Below, piece after piece: positions 30,303 to 42,393 of a stretch of DNA of 64,000 bases; the first letter of the stretch is position 1; every line of letters begins with the position of its first letter. This stretch comes from Rhodamnia argentea (Eukaryota; Streptophyta; Magnoliopsida; Myrtales; Myrtaceae). Both the position numbers and the translations under genes were made by a program. The notes under the pieces are model-generated. The model was not told the DNA's origin, searched no databases, and saw nothing but the letters and a program-made list of their open reading frames with translations. The DNA lies in contig NC_063151.1 in the NCBI RefSeq assembly GCF_020921035.1, forward strand, positions 24,496,934 through 24,560,933. The letters run 5' to 3'.

Positions 30303-33300
30303 CTACTGATAAGTCATCGTCTGTGGAGCTCCATTGGCACCTGGAGCTGCAACAAGCTGGCCGGCATCCTTTCTTTTCCCAAATGGGTTCTTTGAGTATG
30401 TAATCATGCGTCAAAGAAATGACAAGAGAAGTCGCACAAAGCCACGATGATGTAAAGAATAAGTATAAAACATGTCATTGTGTGTTCACCATACGTAATC
30501 AGTAAAAGAGCACATGTAAATGGACGTTCAAAAATCACGATCTCAGTAACTGCTAAATTCAAAGCCAGACAGAAAATCAAGATCTCATTTAAGGTATACT
30601 GATGGATAAACCTGCCAACTGCTTAAAACAGCCGAATTAACAATGACAGTAAACAGCCACAAGAACACAACTCCTCCAACCTAGAGTGTCGACTTAAAGG
30701 CTTAATATAATTGTCAAATCCATATGCTGCAACCTTCGGAGATAACACCCAATTCTAAAGACAGTTCCAAGCAGATAGTTCTTCTGCATCAGTGTCTTTC
30801 TAGAGATCCTCAGAATAAATTGAGCTGACAAAGTGCTATTAGTGCTACGAAGGTGAAAAAGAGAGAGAGGATGGCAAGAATAAACAACCCATTCACAATA
30901 GTTAATCAAATGGCAAAAGGATATTGAATTCGCATGCCGACAGAACCAGAGCTGGAGATAACAGCACCCTGCAAACTGTGATGTACATTTGTGGCGCTAT
31001 TGACATCCTGTCCAAAGAAATGAATGAATTTGATACATGAGACATGCTACACAATGTTCTTAGCATCAAATGAAGTGAAACTAGCACGGTATTCTTACTT
31101 CAAACTCAATGAAGCAAACCGTATGTCTTTCCTGCCTAAGGATTTTCATCTGCTTAAAACCAGGTTGCCTGTGTAACCAGATTCCAAAGAGGTGAAAAAT
31201 GAAGTCCCTCCAGCAGCCATGTCCTAAATAGGCAAGGGGAAGCATGAAAAGGTAAAATTTCTTACACAGAGAAAAGACCCCTGAGTTCTTCCTCGTTAAC
31301 GTTCTCCCCGAGATTCCCAATAAACAAGGTATTGCATGGAGGATTGTCTTTCATGTTCTGCAAAACCATCATAAGGAATATGTACGCTTTCCAACAATTT
31401 ACCAAACATGAAAAGCCACACTTTAGATTGGTTGTCAAAAAAAAAAAAAAAAACACACACACACACTCACACACAAACAAAATGCTCGAGTACAAAATAC
31501 TGAGATACGTATATTTTTGACCTGCTAGTATTTTTTCTTTTCCAACATTTTGTTTCTAGCATAAAGACTAAGATAATTAATCATCAGAAATACAGAAATG
31601 TCCCTGCCCAAATCTATTATTGACAGACTAGACTCAGAAAAAGAGAGAATGATAAACATACAAACAAGACTCATTAGTCGAAGAAAAGGATGAGAACCAT
31701 TCACCAGAATAATTAGTACTTTCCCAAGCTTCACAGGTAAAGCGAGTAAGAATTGCTAATGACCCAAATGGCAGGGCGACATAAGCAAGGAATTATTTGT
31801 ACATGAAGGCCCTTATAATGATTTTAAAGGGTCAACGAGCACACCTCTAGCTCAACATCCTTACAAAAGATTGATGAGAGTAGAGAATCAAAAAGGTGTT
31901 GGCAAAGTTTGCAAAAAGAAGATCCTCATATCATGTCAACACGACGGTCTGTGTACAAAACTAATGCCTGCTCTACATTTATGATCAAGAAATAATATCT
32001 GGCACATGAAGCATTAGCAAGATACCTGTTAAACAAGGAAAAGTATCCAGCAAGTTGACATCATTTGAAGCGTCATTAACTTATACAGGTGGAGTGCAAG
32101 TAATTCAATAACAACATACAAAAGCAACTATTCCATTTCATGATCGGATCACCTTCAACAGTACAGGAAAGAGGAAAGCACTTGAACTTTGCAATTCATC
32201 AAAACCACTTCAATTATGTTGATAACAATATGATGCAAGCAAACTTGATTAAATTCTCATTGAAGGCATAACTTGAGGAAAAAAATCAAGTTTGAAATCT
32301 AAATGAAAGATATGCCATGGCAATAAATAACAAATGTCACAACTGAAGTAGAGTAATTCAGCTCTACCTGTACAGGCACATAGTTGGTAGGTGCTGGAAC
32401 AGGAGGAGGAGCAGGCATTGGCACCGCAGGCACAGGATAAGCTGCATATGAATCATAAGGTGGAGGAGGAGGGGGAGCCATATACCTAAGATACATAAAC
32501 AGTATCTGGTAAGAACACTGCCGCATGAGGTGCCTCATTATAGACAGCAGCACAAGCCTCTTATAAACCATTCATTCAGTTCACTCTTATTCCGTCCACA
32601 CAATTCCTTGCCATTATAAAACATAAACACTGGGAAAAAGTATTTCTTACCCATGTGGTCCCCAAACAGGTGCTGGAGGGGGATGAAATGGAGAAGGGCT
32701 GGCATAGCCAGCATGACCATAGTCACCACCAGTTCGCATGCGTTTACTTTGATCATAAACTCCAGAATCTGCCACAATTCCTGCATATAAATGGATATCA
32801 GAATCCAGAATTTCAGTTGCAGATGTGGATCACATAATACTAATTAGCAGCGAGGGGAATTAATTAAGGTATACTATTTAGACTGCCAAATGTCTGAACC
32901 TTCTAATTTTTTTCCATTCATTTAACCTTAAATAGGCTTACCTACAGCCTACCCATCAACTACCATAAATTTGGTGTTTTAAGTAGAAAACAAGCTTGTT
33001 CACATAGATGGTCATGGTGTTGACAGTGAAAAAAAAATACAAATAGAATCAATTAATCAATTCTTTTTGGCAACCAATGACCGAGGTTTTTCGATGTTTG
33101 GCTTGGATTAATTTCTGTCTAGAGTAAAACGGACAGGTTGGAAAGGACCAGAGAACAACGAAGAGTTAATAATTAGTAAATGGCCCTCCCTTGGATGTTT
33201 CATACACTTCAGCTCCATCGAAAGAATAATACAATCTACTAAAGCAACAAAGGTGTTATCAGTACAAAGAAATTGTCTCCCACAGAACCCAAACATAACA

Positions 33301-34477
33301 GCATAAATCTTTCCCTTCACGTTCAACTAATAAACGTCCCCTCTGACTAAGTGGTTGACGGAGTTATCTATTTACTTATACAATATCTGAGCATCACTCG
33401 CCCTCTATAGGTTTCGTTGTTCAAAAATTGGATCTCGCATTTAATGTTTGAGTGAGAAAGCTGGATATATAATAACGCCGCCAGAGAAATGGCCAAGTGA
33501 ACATTAAATAAGGCAGTCTCGATTTTCTTTCCTCCATCTCGGACAGCAATCTGAGACAGCATTTATCGGACTGAGATAGCAATCATAATATGGCATACTG
33601 GAGCTCACCTCTCTTGACAAACAGATTCTTCTTGGCCATCTCAGTGTGTAAGACAGATTTTGTCTCCGCATCGAAAACCATATCCTAACCACCCCGTGGA
33701 CAAAATCAGTCAATGCACAAGTGAGAAAAGAATGACAAATAACACACGCAAAGAGGAGGCACAGCAAATTATAATCAATCAGTGCAATGCATGATTCCAC
33801 TTCCAACCTGCAGCGTGTCTTTAGCAGCAAGAGCGAGTTGACCTGTCGAGAACAGTGCAAAACCCATGGGCTTTTCACCTTTGAAGTTCACTTGCGACGC
33901 CTCGTAGCCAGGCAACCACCTGAGCAGATTCTGAAGTTCCCTCTCTTTGACATCATCCGGGAGGCCGGTTATGAAGATTGTCCGGACCTAAAGACATCGC
34001 ATACACACACCCAATCACTTCACCGGCTCTTGTAGCAAAGGAGAAGCCGAGCTCGTTCATTAAAGGTCGTCACTACATTTTATTAAAAAAAAAAAAAAAA
34101 AAAGCCAATGCTCTACGACGACAAATTGAGCTTTCAGATTTCACTCAGATCACACCACAGCACATGATCATAACGCTTCATAGCTGCTACCGTCGAAAAA
34201 CCAAAATAAGACAAAAAAGATCCGGACTTCAAATTAGGGTTAGGCAGTTTCCATTCTATCTCGAGCACCTCAATACACGCATGGCTAAAAGCTTAAGCAC
34301 GCAGACGCGAAATCGCGAGAGAGAGAGAGAGACCTCGTCGTGAGAAGCGATGGGAGAGGGGTGGGCGTGAGGCGGGGGAGGAGGAGCGGCGGCGGCGGGC
34401 GCCGGAGCGGGAGGGGGAGCTGCGGCGGTGGCGGGGGCCCATTGCTGGTGATAGGGATGCATTCCAGCACCTGCCAT
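30303..34477 (-). CDS. Two-RRM RNA-binding protein (RBPMS/couch potato/Whi3-like family)
   Basis: Nine exons on the minus strand: 34477-34334, 33987-33808, 33684-33609, 32780-32651, 32485-32368, 31357-31266, 31168-31099, 31007-30925, 30399-30303. They total 990 nt, giving 329 aa. Order: Pro/Ala-rich N-terminus (MAGAGMHPYHQQWAPA), RRM1 at about 49-134 (RTIFITGLPDDVKERELQ), a Pro/Tyr-rich linker (YMAPPPPPPYDSYAAYP), RRM2 at about 225-305 (NTLFIGNLGENVNEEELRGL) and the tail NPFGKRKDAGQL. The second RRM has an atypical RNP1 (HTVCFIEFE). This arrangement is that of the plant relatives of couch potato, RBPMS and yeast Whi3; RNA target unknown. The first seven introns are GT-AG. The last is AT-AC, U12 type, and only that reading restores RIQYSKNPFGKRK. 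Confidence 0.92.
30400..30924 (-). other. U12-type AT-AC intron in the RRM gene
   Basis: On the minus strand the exon reads ATTCA, then the intron begins ATATCCTT, the full U12 5' splice-site consensus. It ends ATTAC immediately before ATACTCAAAG. A branch-point match TTCTTTGAC (consensus TTCCTTRAC, one mismatch) lies 11 nt before the intron end, within the usual U12 spacing. No GT is available at the exon 8 boundary in the right frame. Length 525 nt. It splits the codon for Gln in RIQYSKNPF. Confidence 0.9.
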
Positions 34478-36079
34478 ATCCCTTATTCTCCAAAATTCCT
34501 CCGACTGGCCTGCAAGGATCTGAGTCCGCCCTTTCTGATTCCGATCGAACTCCCAAGAACACGAGAATTGCAGAACGAATCCGTGCCTACGCTATATCAC
34601 CACCACCATCCCCGAGGTGCATTCAGCTTCACCATCACGTCCTTTTTGGTCGAAACCCTTTTTCCCATATTGCCCCTGCTAGCCGGACCGGTCCGGTCTG
34701 GGCCTGGACACAGAAGCCTTTTTCCCACCGTTACCCAAAAAAAAAAAAAAGAAAGAGAGAAACAAGAGAGAGATTGTCCAGTCCAGGGCATGTTTTGTTT
34801 GGACACATATACATAAGCAAAATAATTTTTTTCCTTAACTACAAATTATATGTAAATTAACATTCAATATTTGAGCGATGTGGAAATTTGTGGGGCTTCG
34901 ACATTTTAAAAATAATTAAAATATGTAAGTAGTAATGATTGAATTATATAAAAATAAATAAAAATCAGTATAGACATGTGCTTTATCATCTCAATTCTTT
35001 ACAAAGAAAATCCATCACCCAGCTCTACTTCCATCGGACCGTCGTATGTGTTCTCTTTGTCCTCCGGATTTTACACTTAATGATGTACTCTTTCTTTTGA
35101 AATCTTGAGTTGTCACGTAAATTCGAAAGTTATGTTTCTCCATACATGTGAAAATATATATATAAATATCATGAAACCTCCAAAGCGGGTCAATAAGTAC
35201 TTGTGCGTAGTTTTCGTCCGCGCTCTCTCTTTCCCCTCTCTTCTAGGATCCTATGTGCTTCTCCTTCCCTAAAATTTCCCAGGTTCGTATTTCTTGCAGG
35301 GGAATATGGATGGACAATTTGGCAGCATTGGACCTGTTCTGTCTTGAACCCTTATAAATCCTAGACAAGCCCCCAATCCGGATTACAGCTTTTTCGTACT
35401 GCTTTCCTCTGCCGAGACGAAAAGTGGCCCCAATGAGAATTGTTCCTTTAGTCGTTACATATGATGATTTCTTCCATTACTGGACAATGAGATGATAGAT
35501 CTGATCATGGATTTATCTCGGCTGTCAAAACAGATTGGCACCGAGAAACGTTTTTCGTTTTTCCTAACTCAGCAGGTTTTAAGCCTGAGGCAGATCCCCT
35601 TTCTCACCAAGGCTTAAATTTCAGTGCTTGCTCCTTGACTATTTCAAGATGATGGAATGCTAAGTAGCCTGACCTCCATTGCCAGCACCGGCACAAACAA
35701 GTGTCGGAACTTTCCAAGAGATCGGCATTGCTTCAGCTTTCCTGGAAGACTAGTTGTCACATGTGATCTTGACTTTGTAATGTATTCCCCATCCCAAAAC
35801 AAGTACTTCATTGATTCATATCTGAGGAAGAAAGCCAAGAACATAAATACAGTTCTACAGGATATTATATGAGAAGGTTACAAACAAACGACCATGGCAC
35901 ACTCTCAATACCGTTAATGCTAAAAACTAGAAGGTGATGGATAAGACTAGATAGGGACACACGGTAAAACAACTGCCACCACCGCTTCTGCAATGATAGG
36001 GACAGAGCTTATCGCCTCTCCGGCCAGTAGCTTTATTCATCATAGAAATGGCAGCAACAACAGGAGAGCATGATTTGAA
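34478..36079. other. RRM gene promoter side and PGDH 3' flank
   Basis: 34478-34800 is the RRM gene upstream region, with CCGGTCCGG-type sequence and a poly(A) run at 34738-34750. 34830-35600 is AT-rich with no coding frame. The stretch approaching 36079 should hold the PGDH 3'UTR. No additional gene supported. Confidence 0.5.
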
Positions 36080-39000
36080 TTATAGATTCAGGAAGACAAA
36101 CTCTTCGATAGCCGGGACTTCTCCGATTTTGTTGAGGGTCTCCTTATTCGGTTCCTCGTCCACACCAATTGCCATAATAGCATGCTTCCTACGCACGGTC
36201 CGCCCCACGCTCATGAAGCTCACATTGACATTATGCTCGCCGAGTATGTTCCCTACGCAGCCGATCATGCCCGGCTGGTCAACTTGCCTGCACAGGATAA
36301 GGTTCCCTTCCAAGCTCACATCAACCCCAAACGAGCCCACACAAGTAAGCCGAGGAATCCCATCCTTCACTTTCCCCTCAATGCTGATCTCTCCATTCTC
36401 GATGACTGCACTGGCGAATTTAGATTCCACATTGGATATCTTAACTTGAATTGAGTCGACGGGAGACTCCGGGGAGGCATCCACCCTCACCCGCTCCTCA
36501 ACTATACGGAGGCCCTTTTGCTTGGCCGTATAGTCTGCATTGACCAGATTGATGTACGAGGCCGAAATCGGCTCGATGATGCCCTTTGTGATCATTGCTC
36601 GAAGAAGTCTAGTGTCGAGATCATCCGTGTCACGAGCTGACGTATAGATGACCCTAACAGATTGAATTCCTCTCCCTCCTGCCACTAACTGCACGGCTAG
36701 CCGACCCAATTTCTCAGCTAGTACCACATAAGGAGCCAGTTCTGATAGAACCTGCGAAGAGGAGAGGTTAGCTGACGAACAATATGTTACTGGAAGTGGG
36801 GGATTTAGGTGTGAGTAGTAGAATATCTTACATCTGGGGGAACCATGGGAGCATTGACCGCAGTAGCAGCAAGTTCTCCATTCAATGCTCCAACAACGGC
36901 CTCCGCAATCTCGATAGCAACACCTTCCTGTTCATGTTAAGGTACTTGATTAGTTGAAGCAGCTATTTAGCCAGCGAAAATCTTCCGTGTTGTTTAACTT
37001 TTCAAGTGTAAAGTTACCTGTGCTTCCTTTGTGCTGGCTCCCAGATGAGGTGTGACAGTAACATTAGGATGTTGAACCAACTTGCTGTCTGTTGGTGGGG
37101 GTTCCTTTGTGAAGACGTCAAGTGCTGCCTGTTGGAAGAACAAGAAGAAGAAAAATCTTCACTGAGTCTGCAGAAACAACATTATAACAGAGAGATAGCC
37201 TTTCAATTGAGGAAACAAATCAACGATAGGATATGTCGTGCATCCTTTTCCTCACTTGTGCTAGCAAAAGAAATCACCTGACCACCAATTTGGATTGGGG
37301 CCTAAGACTTTAAAGAAAGAAGAAGCAAATCTCCTTGAGTTTTTGCACCCTCATATATGAAGAACAAAAGCAGATTGTCCTTCCACATAACCGGATCAAG
37401 ACTATCGTAAGCAAGAGCAACTTGACTAAGAGGGAAAAGAAGAGCGCAAGCACCTGAGCAACTACTCCACTATCGAGTGCCCTGACTAGTGCATCCTCAT
37501 CAATAACTCCTCCCCTGGCAACATTTATGATGCGAACTCCCTTCTTCATCTTCAAGAATGCATTGTCGTTGAAAATCTTATCAGTAGTAGGCGTGAGAGG
37601 CATGTGGAGAGAAAGGAAGTCTGCAGTAGCAATGGCTTGATCAAAAGACACCAATTCCACACCCATGGCTCGGGCTCTGTCAGCCGGCGCATACGGATCA
37701 TGTGCTATGACAGTCATTCCTAGACCCTTTGAGCGTCTCGCAACTTCTGATCCCACTTTACCGAATCCCATGACAGCTAACGTCTTTCCAACTAGAGAGA
37801 CACCAACATACTTGTTTCTCTCCCATTTTCCTTGAGAAGATCATGAAAAATAGATTAGCAACATGGAAGGAGCGATCGAGTTCATCCTGCACTATTAAGG
37901 GAATAGATCAAAAATCGAGGGAGGCAAGAATATCTGGGTCAAGGCATTCGCATTGTCATGAGTCCAGAAAAAGCTAGCATTGTGAGTAATTCTAATAAAT
38001 AATAGATACTTAAGTATCTAAGTTCTTCGCAAGGAGCCCGCCAACATCTGATAGCTGCTTTCTCCATCTTTATAAGTCCAGCCAGATATGAACAATGGTG
38101 CAGGTCAATAATTGATGAATCAACATCCAACCACCGAAAAAGTGAAACCTTGGTTCTGTTGTATCTTGTTTATGCTAAAAGAAACAGAAACATTTTACAA
38201 CTTGAGGCTCTAACTCTTGGAAACAGTGTGGGAAGAATCATTCGTCCATGGTACAGTTAACGAGGATTGAAGGCAGCGAAAGTCTAAATTAAGAAACTGT
38301 CTCATTTAGCTCCTAAAGAAAACTAACGTTGATTGCTTAACTTATGAAAAATAGAATTCAGCCTAAATTACTAATATTTAAACACAAATCAATAACTGAG
38401 AAGGATCGAGCTAATGAACCGATTCTTATAAAAAAAGACGAGTGACAATTCTAACTTTACAAGAACTTCCGTAAACCCGCTCGACTTCACAATAAATTAG
38501 ATTTCTCCTCCTTGAAGTTGTCTTTCCTGACGCTATGACAAAACTTCATTCTACTTTAAAGGTGTCCCCTGCCAAACGGAGCAACTGAGTTTTCCCTTGC
38601 TGCTCCATATTCGTGATATTTCCCATTTCAGTACCTACCCTCTTCTTTCAAAAGGTAAGAAGTCTGTCAACCTAAGCATGGTCCAGCGCAGCGGGGTAAA
38701 GGTGGGGCTTTTATGTTGCGCACCGTAATGTACACATGACCCTGCTAGAACTCACAAGCAAACCTAACCAAAGAAAAATGACAATCTTCCAACTTTGAAA
38801 ACAAAAGATTGGTAGAAATTAGATTATGTTGTCACTTCCCTAGATTCAACGATCAGCAGTCCTAGAAATCTCCCGCTTGGTTGATAACACAAGTTTACAC
38901 TAGAATAGCCATTAAATTCTGAATGCACCACAGCTTGATCTCCTAAGTCTAGGCTAGGGACAGCATCTGCAATAATTTTTAGTCTGTACATCTTTCATTA

Positions 39001-40832
39001 TTAATGGATTTTGGTCTGTACATCTTTCATTATTAATGGATCTATGATGCATTGCATATAGGGTGCGCATTAGTTTATCAATTATGCACAGTTTAGGCAC
39101 GTGGGGCATGTGGAGGCCCCTAAAGATGGGACGTTGCAGAAAAGCATTTACTATTATTTTTTATCATTTACAGAGCAAGTCGCCTCCAATGGACAGTATT
39201 CATCAAAGCAGCAGATCTAGCATACAAATATCAAATTCAAAGCAGCAACTACCGCCACCAACCCCCATGAAAGAAAATGTTTTTCTTGTTCTATTTCTTT
39301 TTTCTTTTTCTTTTTTTTGGTGGGGGATGATTGAAAGAGGACGAATCATAGACGAGTTCGCCCACTACGATGGTCATAATGGAGATTCGATGCCGCGAAA
39401 GGTGTGCAAAGTGTCTGATTGAACGGACGACTGGTTAAAAAAGGTTTCGAGAGATTAATGATGTTTTCAGGCATTATTTCCCCCATTTTTATCAGTAAGA
39501 TTAAGAAAGAAGAAACTAATTTTGCTAATATGGAGCGATTATGAATTACTTACGCTTGAATTGGCTCGACTTAGTATTGTTTACCAACTTTAAAAATAGA
39601 TCGTTCACCTAACTTAAATCATTAAAATCTTCGAATCTAGGCGAAATATCCCGAACTTCTCTTATGGAAATATCGGGAGTTCTCCGTCTGAAATTCTTTG
39701 ACATGGACACTCAATTCTACGGGCCATTGCTAAGAGAATTCCAAAATCAAGCCGGAACTAACCTAAGTTAAGAATTTCCATCCTGTGTAGAGATAGATTC
39801 GTGCACGACAGTTTAGAATCAAATCGCTCCAGACAAAAGAGCACATTTTTGCAGCTTCGTAGCATGTAAAAAAAAAACCATTATAGTAATATCAACAGTA
39901 TGGATGTTTTCAATGAGGTCGTGGACTTGATTTTCCTCCTATTTGCTTGGGATTAGCCAAAACTCTCATAAAATCTAACAATTTTAAATTAGTTGTCTAA
40001 AGTGTCGGTATCTCTGAATTTCTAAAGATTTGGCATGCAAAATGCTAAAAAATATGAAGTTTCGAAATTCTGAAAAGGTTTGACCAAAAAAAAAATTCTG
40101 AAAAGGAAAAATGAGGTAATGACGACCAATCGCGAGAGGCTTTTTGCCTTTCCGGCGCGTACCCGCTTTAATGGAGGCATCCGCCTGAGCCACATTGCGA
40201 GCCATGGCCGCGAGGAGGGCGATGCCGTGCTCGGCGGCGGCGACTGTGTTCGCCGTGGGGGCGTTGACGACCAGGCAACCATACTCGGTGGCCGCCTGCA
40301 GGTCCACATTATCGATCCCCACCCCAGCCCGGCCGACCACCTTCAGGCGCCCCTTGGCCGTCTCGAACACCTGCCTCGTCACCTTCGTCCCGCTCCGCAC
40401 GATCAGCGCGTCGACGGCCGAGATCTTCGCGCACAGCTCCTCGGGCGAGAGGTCGTACAGGCACTCCACGCGCCCGTAGCCGCGCAGGACCTCGAGCCCC
40501 GCCTCTCCGAGCTTCTCGGAGACCAGGATCGTCGGCCTGCCCGCCGAATCGGCCCCGGCGGGCTCGGCCCCCCTCGACTTGGACGGCGGCGCCTCCGCCG
40601 ACTCGACCGATCTGAGAGTAGTGGCGACGATCGGAGAGCGTCGGGGGGCATGGCCGCAGCGAGAGCGAGAGCGAGAGCGGGAGAGCTTCAAGGAGATTGG
40701 CGAGGCGGCGGCGGCGGTGGTAGAGAGGAAGGAGAGGAGTTTCGATTTCGATCGATGCGAAGAAGAAGAAGGGAACGACGAAGAGATTGACGGTGGGAAG
40801 ATGAATTTGGCGGAGGAAGAAGAAGCGGCCAT
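36080..40832 (-). CDS. PGDH: D-3-phosphoglycerate dehydrogenase, plastid (serine biosynthesis)
   Basis: Oxidises 3-phosphoglycerate to 3-phosphohydroxypyruvate with NAD, the first step of the phosphorylated serine pathway in plastids. Five exons: 40832-40163, 37830-37454, 37128-37018, 36927-36832, 36751-36080; 1926 nt, 641 aa, all GT-AG. Residues 1 to about 75 are Ser/Arg-rich, a chloroplast transit peptide. The Rossmann motif is Gly245-Phe-Gly247-Lys-Val-Gly250, with Asp268 to hold the NAD ribose. The catalytic set is Arg329 ([10 protein letters not shown]), Glu358 (FTKEP) and His377 (TPHLGAST). The C-terminal part has the allosteric substrate-binding region and an ACT domain (about 570-641, [19 protein letters not shown]) typical of serine-feedback-regulated PGDHs. 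Intron 1 is 2.3 kb. Exon 1 is much more GC-rich than its surroundings. Confidence 0.95.
38982..39041. repeat. 32-bp tandem duplication in PGDH intron 1
   Basis: GTCTGTACATCTTTCATTAT and following bases (38982-39013) recur at 39014-39041 with period 32. The copies look identical over about 27 bases. Simple recent tandem duplication inside the large first intron. Confidence 0.85.
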
Positions 40833-40988
40833 TGCAGAGAGAGTGAGAGAGAGAGCTCTTCTCTGTTTCCCTTTCTTTTTATTTTTTTGGGTTTGACGAT
40901 TTGGCTTCCCTTTTTTTTTTTTCTTTCTTTTTTGGCTCTCTTTGGTTTTGTTGTTAGTGTTTGCTTGAGATCTTTCGATTTGGTTGGG

Positions 40989-40996
40989 TATTTATA
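40989..40996 (-). promoter_or_regulatory. TATA box of the PGDH gene
   Basis: The minus strand reads CCCCTATAAATACCC here, a good TATA box, about 157 nt before the PGDH start codon. With usual spacing, transcription would start near 40960, giving a 5'UTR of about 125 nt rich in CT repeats (40836-40860 region). Start site is inferred. Confidence 0.6.
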
Positions 40997-41019
40997 GGGG
41001 AGGCCAAAGAACATGGCAA

Positions 41020-42160
41020 GTTTTGGGGTTAAACTTGCTTGTTGCGGTTATGGATAAACGACCAAGAGAGGTTGTGCCTTAATTTAGAATAGATTTAACT
41101 TAAGTGCCCGGCTACGGCTATGGTAATTTCTGCTCTTCGTTCCTACCTTTTTTTTTTTTTTGGGGGCAACTGGAAAGAATAATTATTAGGGGGAAATTGC
41201 ACGATCAATTCGAATTCTATAGTACCAAAATCGATCGAGTCGCAAACCTTTTTTATTAAACTAACGCGGTCCTAATCCTTCAGAAAGGTTACGATCGAGT
41301 TCCCTCGGACAAGTCTCGCCGAATTTACCCGAAATGTAACAATTTAGGTGTCATCGGCCGTTGTATTGGTAATCTTGAAAGCTTGACGTGGATGAAGCCA
41401 TGCCATTTTTCTTCCGATCTTTTTGAAATTCTTTTGACTTTTTTTTCCCTTTTATTTCTTTTTTTCCTTCTTTTCGACGCGCAAGCTCCTTTTGATGTTC
41501 ATCATCTCTAAGCTCGTGATTGCTCACCCGAAGCTCCTTTGGCGCTCGTCCATCGTTACCCACTACCGCTTGGATCTCCTGCGACCTCCATTGCCACGAA
41601 CAACAACATCGAACTCCGTGGCTGCAGATGAGAGACAAAGAGACCCCGTAATCTCTCTAAACATCGCAACCATGGAGGCCGTCGATCTCACCCGACCTGA
41701 GATCTCGAGTTAGGTAAGGCGAGCAATCTACGTTGGAGAGAAGTGGCTAATATTCGACTTGCTAATCTTAAAATTTGATGAGCGCGTGGACATTGGGTTC
41801 TTTTCACTACCTCTTATAGATTTCTTCGTATTTATATTAGGTGATAAAATGGGAATAGTAGATTCTCGACCTTGGTTTTTTGTATTTGGCTCTAATCCTT
41901 TTCCATACCAACACATTATTTATATAGAGGTGCGATTTTTTCTTTTTTTTTTTTTTTTTTTGTGAAAGTTCACAAGAGTTGACTTCATGTTATGGGTGTG
42001 CAAAAAAATCAAGAACCGCCCAAACCAATCTAAACCAAACCGAATCGATCGGCTCACATGAGAGCTGGTTCAATTTTTGATTCAAAGTGTGGATTCTAGA
42101 TGTGGAATCGCCCACCTAAACCGGACCCCCTTCTCTCTCTCGTACCCCGAAGAGCTCTCT
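41020..42160. other. Spacer with repeat fragments upstream of PGDH
   Basis: Poly-T runs at 41150-41161 and 41942-41961. 41400-41700 is a locally GC-richer segment flanked by T-rich sequence, similar in style to the 21.6-22.1 kb element. 41991-42015 (TATGGGTGTGCAAAA) resembles a hAT terminus, but no matching right end was found. No gene supported. Confidence 0.4.
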
Positions 42161-42199
42161 CGATCCTCAGAGCCATCCGTATTTTCCCCGGCTAGTTTT

Positions 42200-42391
42200 T
42201 AACGGCCAAGTGCCTCCCACCGTGCCATAGCGTCGACAGTACTCCCGAATATTGGCGCCAAGGCCCTCATCCTCGTATGTGTCGACGTCGTCTTCTCTCT
42301 TACCTAGTGGTTCCTCATCTCCAAGTTCAGGTTGTTCCCCTGCAAGACCTCCACTCTCGTGAGCAACGGGAAGAATGGGTACACCGATCAT
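42200..42391 (+). pseudogene. Remnant of an unidentified gene, left piece
   Basis: The plus frame reads VLPNIGAKALILVCVDVVF, one in-frame stop, then FLISKFRLFPCKTSTLVSN and GKNGYTDH, up to the point where the probable LTR begins. The amino-acid pattern looks like degraded real coding sequence, but I cannot name the family. See the right piece at 44578-44697. Confidence 0.35.
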
Positions 42392-42393
42392 CG

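Noticed and set aside
34340-34816. 158-codon plus-strand frame
   Set aside because: It is the antisense of the GC- and Pro/Ala-rich first exon of the RRM gene; Arg/Gly-rich shadow composition.
37310-37453. Read-through extension of PGDH exon 2 (hydrophobic tail)
   Set aside because: CAG|GTGCTTGC is a normal donor, and splicing to 37128 restores the conserved [11 protein letters not shown] segment.
40080-40790. 236-codon plus-strand frame
   Set aside because: Antisense of GC-rich PGDH exon 1; no domain, Arg/Gly-rich as expected for a shadow frame.
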